A stretch of 64,000 nt of DNA from Liolophura sinensis (Eukaryota; Mollusca; Polyplacophora; Chitonida; Chitonidae). This document shows positions 56,521-64,000 of this stretch, in pieces. The position numbers and the translations under genes are program-made. Each line of letters opens with the position of its first letter. Within the stretch, counting starts at the first letter, position 1. Where the stretch lies: assembly GCF_032854445.1 (NCBI RefSeq), contig NC_088303.1, positions 30,731,265 through 30,795,264 on the forward strand. The letters are read 5' to 3'. A model generated the notes under the pieces. It searched no databases, had not been told where the DNA came from, and saw only the letters and a program-made list of their open reading frames with translations.

Positions 56521-56688
56521 CGACCGCACATTTACGTGGAAAGATCTGTTAGCATTCCCATGAGGGTCGTGGGTTTTCCCCGGACCACCCTCGTATAATT
56601 GAAATATTCATGAGTACGGCGTAAAACACCAATCAAATAAATAAATAAATAAACAAATAAACAAACAAACAAACAAATAAATAAATTA
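56521..56688 (+). mobile_element. SINE-1, diverged 3' half with long AAAT/AAAC tail
   Basis: GAGGGTCGTGGGTTTTCCCC, TGAAATATTCATGAGTACGG, then an extended tail. Confidence 0.8.
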
Positions 56689-57665
56689 TAACTCATGTTG
56701 TCTCATAATCTGCTTGGTGAGCTCAAATGACTACATGAAAATGGGCTTGCTAGGTGCCATAGAGCCTCCAAGTGAACAAAGCTCTAACAGAGATAAAGTG
56801 AGAAAAGTTCGGATTTCACCAGTTACGATTTATATCTCAACTAACAACCGTGATAAATCTAAATCTTTAAAATTCCTCACTGCTGTAAATTATTTCTTAA
56901 ATTACATCGGTTTATGTCATACTGACCCCAGCAATCGATAATCTGACGAGAAACTGATATAAGCTGGACGGTTTGTGATGAGGAGCAATGTGTTCAACTA
57001 ATGTCTGATTTTCATCAATCCATTCAGAATGACCTGGCTTTCTTCACATACGCCATAAATTACTGACGTAAATGATTAAACGTTAGCACGGGAACGATAG
57101 TTACATGGTACAGGAACAGGATCCAAGCCCATTTTCTATAGGCTAACATTCTAACCGCTAGGTGTGATGTTAAGCATAACATATAGCCTGGTGACATGGG
57201 ACAGACAAACTTGTCTGTATTCAATGCTATCAGGAAGAACTGTTTAGCACGAAATTCGGATGAGATTTCAAATCAGATGTTCGAAAGCACTATATACATG
57301 TTGCACAACTAGACGTTGTTCAGTGGCCAATGGCAACTGTTTCTAGAAGGCTTATGTAACAGCCATCGTTTGAGGTTAAAGTTAGATGGTCAGAATAGAC
57401 ACCGAAACCAAAGGCGACAACCGATTTTATACAACGTTTTCATTGTTTGGCAAGAATCAATTCGTTTAAAGGAATCGTTATAATTTCGAACAAGTTTTTT
57501 AATTGTCGAAATGTTGAAACACTGTTATCCACTTGCAACACATGTATATGTAGGCTTGTAAAACTATATATTTCACTAAGTTTTAAAATTCATATACGAA
57601 TAGTTTATTGACCTGTTCATGTAAACAGATAGAGCACATGCTTCTATGTCTATTTCTTTGTGACC

Positions 57666-57980
57666 AACCCCTATAGCACAGTTTTGTAGAGCGTCCGCTT
57701 CGGGAGCGGTAGATCCAGGGTCAATATTGGAAAGTTGTAACTTCCTCGCTTGACGTTCAGCATGAAGGGGGTACAGGTTGACCCGTATGAGTATAATGGT
57801 TCGGGCGGGGCAGCTTACTTTCCTTCGGTAAGGCGTCTAAGTGAAGCAGCACTAGATAAAAAGCGGTGGAAATCCGTCCGTCAACAGAGAGGCATATTAC
57901 ATGCACTCTAAGAATTCCTTCGTCGTCGTAACATTTTTATGACTGAAAAATTGCTGAGTGCGACGTTACTCACTCACTCT
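57666..57980 (+). mobile_element. SINE-2, GAGT/CACT-tail subfamily, near full length
   Basis: Head CTATAGCACAGTTTTGTAGA, GCGTCCGCTTCGGGAGCGG, GTTCAGCATGAAGGGGGTAC, TGACTGAAAAATTGCTGAGT and a CTCACTCACT tail. Confidence 0.85.
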
Positions 57981-58167
57981 ATTTCTTTGTAGGGGTCGAA
58001 GTGATATATGTCTATTCGTGATACTGATGTGGTTTTATATGAAGCTCTTATTGTACTGGTGTTGTTCCATGAATTAAGCGTGGGTTGCGCATGTGACCGG
58101 GGGCGTGTCTTTGCACAGGAGAGAGGTGTAACAAGAGTAGATTTCTTGTGCTTACATGTATATTAGA

Positions 58168-58531
58168 GTGAGTGAGTGAGTGCTTGGGGTTTAACGTCGT
58201 ACTCAACAATTTTTCAGTCATATGACGACGAAGGAATCCTTAGGGTGCATGCACGTGTAATGTGCCTCCTTGTTGCAGGATGGATTTCCACCGCTCTTTT
58301 ATTTAGTGCTGCTTCACTGAGACGACTTACCGAAGGCAAGTAAGCCGCCCCGCCCGAGCCATTATACTGATACGGGTCAACCAGTCGTTGCACTACCCCC
58401 TTCATGCTGAACGCCAAACGAGGAAGTTACAACTTCCTCTTTTAAAGTCTTAGGTGTGACTAGATCAAGGACTGATCCTGGATCTACCGGTCCCGAAGCG
58501 GACGCTCTACCAACTGTGCTATCCGGGCCGG
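58168..58531 (-). mobile_element. SINE-2, full length with 16-bp target site duplication
   Basis: Minus-strand copy from the (GAGT)n tail to head complement CAACTGTGCTATCCGGGCC. Flanked by perfect TTACATGTATATTAGA repeats at 58152-58167 and 58532-58547. It lies 190 bp from an opposite-strand copy (57666-57980). Confidence 0.93.
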
Positions 58532-58699
58532 TTACATGTATATTAGAAGTCGGGGCCTCGGTAGCAAGGTGTCCGTTCTACAGATGTGTAGCAAAATTGC
58601 GTTAAGCTCATTTATCATGGCGACGTATCTCTTGGTTATATGTTGTAATAGAAGTTACGCCAGGCGCAGTTTTCGGCTGTTTTGTAGAACGGGCTTCTG

Positions 58700-58869
58700 G
58701 TAATTAGAGCGCAAGCCTGGCACAATGACCCAAACGCATCTCCCCTGAGCACCTCCCACCTGCATGGTCTGGTTTCCTCCTACAGCAATGCCTGCCGCTG
58801 TCGAAAAAGTGAAATATTCTTGAGGACGGCGTTAAACAATAATAAATCAGTCAAATAAATAAATAAATA
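58700..58869 (+). mobile_element. SINE-1, diverged
   Basis: GTCTGGTTTCCTCCTAC, GTGAAATATTCTTGAGGACG and GCGTTAAACAATAA before an AAAT tail. Confidence 0.7.
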
Positions 58870-59459
58870 TATGAGCGGAAGCTAGGGATACATGTAACTT
58901 CCCCATTGTTCTTTGTTAATGGAATTTGTGAGGTTAGCACATCACTTTAACACCCGGTAATCTCACTTGAACAATTGTGGACATATAGACTCCAAAGCAG
59001 AGCCGGTATGTACGTAGGGCGAATCGCGCGGGGCAATCAATGGAGCCAGTGTGTATTGCTTGGTGTATTATTCCTACCGCAGTGCATCCTCCACCAGACA
59101 TCAGTGTGATATTCAAACTCACTGGGTTCAATACATAAAATAAGGCATTACTGTATAATGTGATTTAGTTTATTCTGAGAATTGCCATTCCCTTATTCCT
59201 GGTAGGAAAATTGGTATGCATGCAACGAAGTGTAACAATTCAGAGTGTATGTATTCTGAGAATTAGCTTATACCACGGTGTAGCGGTACTCTGTGGTGTT
59301 AAAGTGAGAATCTTTCGCTAGATGTCATTGACACACCGTAGAATCGGAATCACAATGGCTCAGGAGGCTTAAACGTTGGAATCCATCTCTCTCTGCTTCG
59401 AATGCGGCTTTAAATTGGGAGGCTGGTGAACTACATATACCTGGCGAAGGGCAATGTGT

Positions 59460-59552
59460 GGTTTATTCCTTTCATTTCGATTTCTTCCACCCATAAACCA
59501 GACCGCCGTCATATAAGTGGCACATTTTTGACTATGGAATTAAACATCATGC
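59460..59552 (+). mobile_element. SINE-1 fragment, highly diverged
   Basis: GACCGCCGTCATATAAGTGG and TTGACTATGGAATTAAAC recall the 3' unit. Confidence 0.5.
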
Positions 59553-59712
59553 AATCACTTACGCATTACTAAAAATAAAAAGTTGTTCCATCGATATACC
59601 ACAGTTTTGTTTGACAGCTTTAAACACACCAACTTTGGTAAACTCTCACAGTTATACCTGGGATAAATTATACTTCCCTTGTTCCGCTTGTATGCATCCG
59701 GGCAATTAAGAA

Positions 59713-59953
59713 GGGGCCTCCGTGGCTCAGTTGCTTAGCGCGCTAGCGCAGCGTAATGATCCAGAAGTGGTCCCTGTGAACTCAAGTCCAGCTCGTGCTG
59801 GCTTTCTCTCTGGCCGTAAGTGGGAAGGTCTACCAGCAACCTGTGAATGGTTTCCCCTATGCTCTGTCCGTTTTTTTCGAACCATAATGCTGGCCGCCGT
59901 CGTATAAGTGAAATATTCTTGAGTACGGCGTAAAACATCAATGAAATAAATAA
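59713..59953 (+). mobile_element. SINE-1, near full length
   Basis: Head GGGGCCTCCGTGGCTCAG, B box CTCAAGTCC, 3' unit TATAAGTGAAATATTCTTGA and a short AAAT tail. Confidence 0.9.
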
Positions 59954-60702
59954 CTGAATTGTGAAGAACCTTTCAGTATACTGGTAGCTGAGACACAGTG
60001 TTATATACAGTGAGGCTATATTACAGAGGCTATATCGGAGAGTTTTGGCAAAAAATCCATATTCTGTAATCAAATCATCCATCTTTAAGAAAAGCTCAAA
60101 ACAATGCATTGAGTAAATATCAGACCCGTGTACAGTAAAATGATACTAGTTTATAAAGTTATATAATGCGATGTGGTGTGTAAATTTTGAGAACTGTTTT
60201 ACCGACCTTGAACACTAACACGTGCACAGGCCAGACTGGCATTTTGTGAAAGGTAATCATTTGGACTATTCTAATTTGAGCATCGAGTACTTGCCAAATA
60301 TATATTCTTTTTAAAACCATTCGTAAACGGAAATCGCCATGCACATTCACATTGAAGCGTAGGTCTGCTATATGTATCATTTTGGTTTACAAACCAAATA
60401 CATGGGTTGGAAGTAATTTCAAAATCACTATACCGATTAACGTTGAAATGCAAAAATACCATTGTTATTCATCAGTATTATCCAAAACCCGTAATACTGT
60501 TTTGGATATACTTTATACAATTGACTTAAGTATATCTACTCAACAATGTACACATAACAAACGGTTTGACGCTGACATTAATATAAAGTGTTGTTCGAGG
60601 TCCTGTACTTTAGTTAAGTTTCTTGAAATAAATTATATTGGTTTATATATATTGGATTGCTATCTCGGAATGAAGTTTATCTATCCGGCGAATTACTTGG
60701 TT

Positions 60703-60962
60703 GGGGCATCCGTGGCCGAAGGCTTAGTGTACCAGTGCGGCGCAATGGGCCAGGAGCCTCTCACCAATGCGGTTGCTCTGAGTTCAAGTCCAGTTCATGC
60801 TGGCCTCCTCTACGGCCGTGCGTGGGAAAGTCTCCCAGTAACCTACGGATGATCGTGGGTTTCCCCAGGCTGTGTCTGGTGCCCTCCTACCATAATGCTG
60901 ATCGCCGATGTATAAGTGAAATATTCTTGAGTACATCGTAAAACACTTATCAAATAAATATT
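60703..60962 (+). mobile_element. SINE-1, near full length
   Basis: Head GGGGCATCCGTGGCCGAAGG, B box GAGTTCAAGTCC, 3' unit GTGAAATATTCTTGAGTAC and an AAAT tail. Confidence 0.9.
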
Positions 60963-61720
60963 TATTTGAGTGCGGAATGAAATATTTCCGCTGAATGACT
61001 TGTATTTATGCAATAGGGAAGACTAATTCCATGCGTGACGTGTTCCAAATCCCAAAGTCATGCCATGTGGCATACGGCGGGGCACCCTCGACTTATTTTA
61101 CCCGCAACACCACAACATTACCTTACTGGGCGTGGGCAATGAGTATATTTAAGTATAATCACCTTGTCCAACGGAACAGCACCCGAAATACACAATTAAA
61201 CTACCGGCACTAAAACATTTTCATCAACAACATTTAGCCTCTAATGAGCAACAAATCAGCTTCAGCTTTCAATGTATTTTATACTTAAGATAACTATTGT
61301 TAATAGCTGCTGTCGAACAGACTGGACTAGAGGGCGGGAAATTCTAAATACTTTCCGATAATGTTTCTTAAAGCTTCGCTCCAGACCAGAAATATATGTG
61401 TATGTACTGTAAAGAAATGTCGTTTTGACACGCTGACACATGTGCAAATCACAGATCCATCAGATTACATGCTCTGAGTACAAATTTTACAGAGCTGTTA
61501 GACAATGGTGCTTGTAAAACAACCTAGAGCATGCCATGTTGCTCTCTCTCACTTTGCAAGTGTTCTTAAAAATGTCAGCATTGGTTGTACCTGGCATGAG
61601 ATATATTTAAAGACACAAATACAGCCAACAACAGTCGTGAATGCATTATGTGGCTATAGAATACATACTTAGTTTGAACGAGTATTAGTTATTATATATT
61701 AGCCAACCAATATAATATAT

Positions 61721-61990
61721 GCTTGAGGTTTTGTGTCGGACAATTCATATGACGACGAGGCGTCATTAGGTATACGTATGTATCTTGTGGCAGCACGAAT
61801 TTACGCGGCCTAAGTGCTGCCGCGACTGAAGCACCATGCTGAGGACACCAGATATGACACCCCACCCAGTTACATTATATACTGACACCGGACCAACCAG
61901 TCTTGTTCTAACCTCTCAGTGCTGTGCGTCAAGCAAGGCACTAACCAGTACCATTTTTTTTTACTCCTTGCTGCATTGTATGACTCGACC
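61721..61990 (-). mobile_element. SINE-2, partial
   Basis: CATATGACGACGAGGCGTCA, AAGTGCTGCCGCGACTGAAG, ACCAACCAGTCTTG and GTACCATTTTTTTTTACTCC. Confidence 0.8.
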
Positions 61991-62458
61991 GGGTTGTCTT
62001 TGAATGTCTCGTGTCGTGCACACGTGTATTCTTAATATTCCATTAGAATGAAACACAATAGGTTTGGGGTTAAAGTCTATTCCAGGAACTGTATAAGCTG
62101 CCTCGTGAATGTATAGCCATACGGTTGTATTATGTGAGCGGCCTGCCAAAAGGGAATCAGAAATCACTCGGTCATATATCCATTACGTTCTATTCCGTGT
62201 GCACACACATGTGCGCCTTATCTAATCACTCATCTGATGAGATTCGGAAACAGACTCCTGAAATAACCACGGCTCTAGTTTCTTCAGTAAATTGCCAATC
62301 TTTTTCTTTATTATCATTTATCAGCCACAGGGAATCTCCATGAGATAACATTACATATGTTTCCTTGACCGTAAATTCAGCAAGTCCACAACAGAACTGA
62401 GGTATATGACAGAGAAAAATCATGAAAAACTGTACACACATCCTAACAAACATTTATA

Positions 62459-62715
62459 TTTATTTATTTATTCGATTGGTGTTTTACGCCGTACTCAAGA
62501 ATATTTCACTTATACGACGGCGGCCAGCATTATGGTGGGAGGAAACCGGACACAGCCCGGGGGAAACCCACGACCATCCGCATGTTGCTACAGGCCTTCC
62601 CACGTACGACCGGAGAGGAAGCCAGCATAAGCTGGGCTTGAACTCACAGCGACCGCATTGGTGAGAGACTCCTGGGTCATTACGCTGCGCTAGCGTTTTA
62701 ACTGACTGAGGCCCC
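62459..62715 (-). mobile_element. SINE-1, full length with 12-bp target site duplication
   Basis: Minus-strand copy. CAAACATTTATA occurs at 62447-62458 and again at 62716-62727, a perfect target site duplication typical of LINE-mediated insertion. Confidence 0.92.
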
Positions 62716-62989
62716 CAAACATTTATAGAACTTGTGTTTAAAATGACATGTGCATAATTATGGATTTTTAAAATTATTTATTAGTCAGATAAGATTTAGA
62801 ATATGAAAGGCTTTAGCAACGTTGTCAATTTGGATTCGTTTTATCTAGCGTTTTGGAATTATCAATTATTACCTGCTTGATACTCACTTCATATGAATTC
62901 ATATCACCAATTGTAACAAAGTACTGATGATGAATATTTACATAGCTCTTGTGATATTGATGATGTAGTACCTATTTTACTGATAATGT

Positions 62990-63350
62990 AGCGTCAGTCC
63001 TGTTAGTCATGTGAAATAGCATCTGTTATACTGTTATTGTTGCCAGCATGTGTCACGTTGGTAATGTAGTGTCTGTCTAACTGATACGATAGCATCAGTC
63101 ATGCTTGTGATATATTATCGTCTGTTACACTGTTATTGTAGCCAGCATGTGTCACGTTGGTAATGTGGTGAGTGTCTTATTGATACTGTAGCATCAGTCA
63201 TGCTTGTGATATAGCTACACTGTTATTGTAGCCAGCATGTGTCACGTTGGTAATATGGTGAGTGTCTTACTGATACTGTAGCATCAGTCATGCTTATGAT
63301 ATAGCGTCTGTTATTCTGTTATTGTAGCCGGTGTCACGTTGATGAAGCAG
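62990..63350. repeat. About 93-bp tandem array
   Basis: About four imperfect units containing ATTGTAGCCAGCATGTGTCA, CGTTGGTAATGTGGTG and GTAGCATCAGTCATGCTTG. Confidence 0.75.
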
Positions 63351-63420
63351 TCTAAGTCGTTCTGATGGTGTACTATCTGTCACACCAATCATGTAACATA
63401 TTACACTAAGTCTTATGACC

Positions 63421-63633
63421 GGCTGCCTCCGTGGTCTCACCAGAGCGAATTCAAGTGAATTCAAGTCCAGCGTATGCTGGCTTCCTTCCCGGTCGTACGT
63501 ATGAAGGTCTGACAGCAACCTGAAGCTGGTCGTGGATTTCGCCTGGGCTCTGCCTGGTTTCCTCCCACCATATTGCTGACAGTCGCAATACATGTATCAT
63601 AAGTGTAATAAAACACCAATGAAATAAATAAAT
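63421..63633 (+). mobile_element. SINE-1, internally rearranged
   Basis: Head GGCTGCCTCCGTGG with a shortened tRNA part, B box AATTCAAGTCCAG, body GGGCTCTGCCTGG and tail AAATAAATAAAT. Confidence 0.8.
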
Positions 63634-63659
63634 CATAATAATCAACTGCCAAACTCACT

Positions 63660-63905
63660 GTATAGATTCTATAATACTAATAATATTCATGTAGCATCTG
63701 TCATACTAATAATACTGATATTATAGGATCTTTTATGCTAATATCATAGCGTCTTTCATACGAATATCATAGCGTCTTTCTTACTAATATCATAGCGTCT
63801 TTCATACTAATATCATAGTCCTCTGTCATACTAATATCATACTCTCTGTTATACCAATATTATAGTCTCTGTCATACTAGTTTGACAGCCTCTGTCATAG
63901 TATTA
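63660..63905. repeat. About 23-bp tandem array
   Basis: About ten imperfect units of TACTAATATCATAGCGTCTT type with CA between them, degrading to CTCTGTCAT variants on the right. Confidence 0.75.
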
Positions 63906-64000
63906 ACGTAGCCGCAGTAAGTCTGAAGTTTGTACACCTGCACTTTGCATGTACATATACATGTTATATGGTATTTGAAACGTGCTTAATGAGACAGCGG

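Noticed and set aside
60352-60852. 166-codon open frame
   Set aside because: Runs into a SINE-1 head; the remaining AT-rich part has no domain.

Overview
This is a eukaryotic window, almost certainly from a mollusc and most likely a marine gastropod of the abalone or limpet type. The genes are split by many GT-AG introns, the intergenic DNA is AT-rich, and tRNA-derived SINEs of molluscan style occur every few kilobases. The protein-coding content is one tandem cluster of secreted cellulases, each with an N-terminal CBM2-like module and a glycoside hydrolase family 9 (GH9) catalytic domain. That architecture is known from abalone endoglucanases. The genus assignment is inference.

Layout, all on the + strand: copy A is cut by the left edge and only its last exons are present (1179-4200, with a doubtful terminal exon at 5207-5241). 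Copy B spans 17717-31429 (11 exons, 565 aa). Copy C spans 35469-42630 (11 exons, 591 aa). Copy D spans 44831-55013 (11 exons, 590 aa). Exons were joined by hand from splice sites. Intron positions and phases (0,1,1,0,1,2,0,1,2,1) are identical in B, C and D, and agree in the part of A that can be seen, so the genes arose by tandem duplication after the introns were in place. B, C and D keep the DAGD catalytic aspartates, and all four keep the C-terminal NEV catalytic glutamate. B is the most divergent complete copy. C and D are close and show blocks of near identity suggesting gene conversion.

The A-B intergenic region (about 5.2-17.6 kb) has no convincing gene. It holds several minisatellites (5.7-6.8, 9.2-9.4 and 10.1-11.1 kb), SINE fragments and a foldback element with roughly 300-bp inverted arms (13.0-14.6 kb). 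A solo arm of that element lies in an intron of D. The right end (55.0-64 kb) has only SINEs, a small hairpin element and tandem repeats.

The most unusual signal is in copy B. Two large intronic minisatellites (37-bp unit at 19147-21881; about 59-bp unit at 25376-26270) begin exactly at an exon's 5' splice site and are built from that exon's tail plus the splice donor, so each carries many decoy donors. A third intron of B starts directly with a (TA)n run. Other points of interest are a cluster of identical 12-bp palindromes about 220-355 bp upstream of the D start codon, a kappaB-like palindrome upstream of B, paired loss of two CBM cysteines in B, and loss of the conserved Arg of the PHHR motif in A and D.
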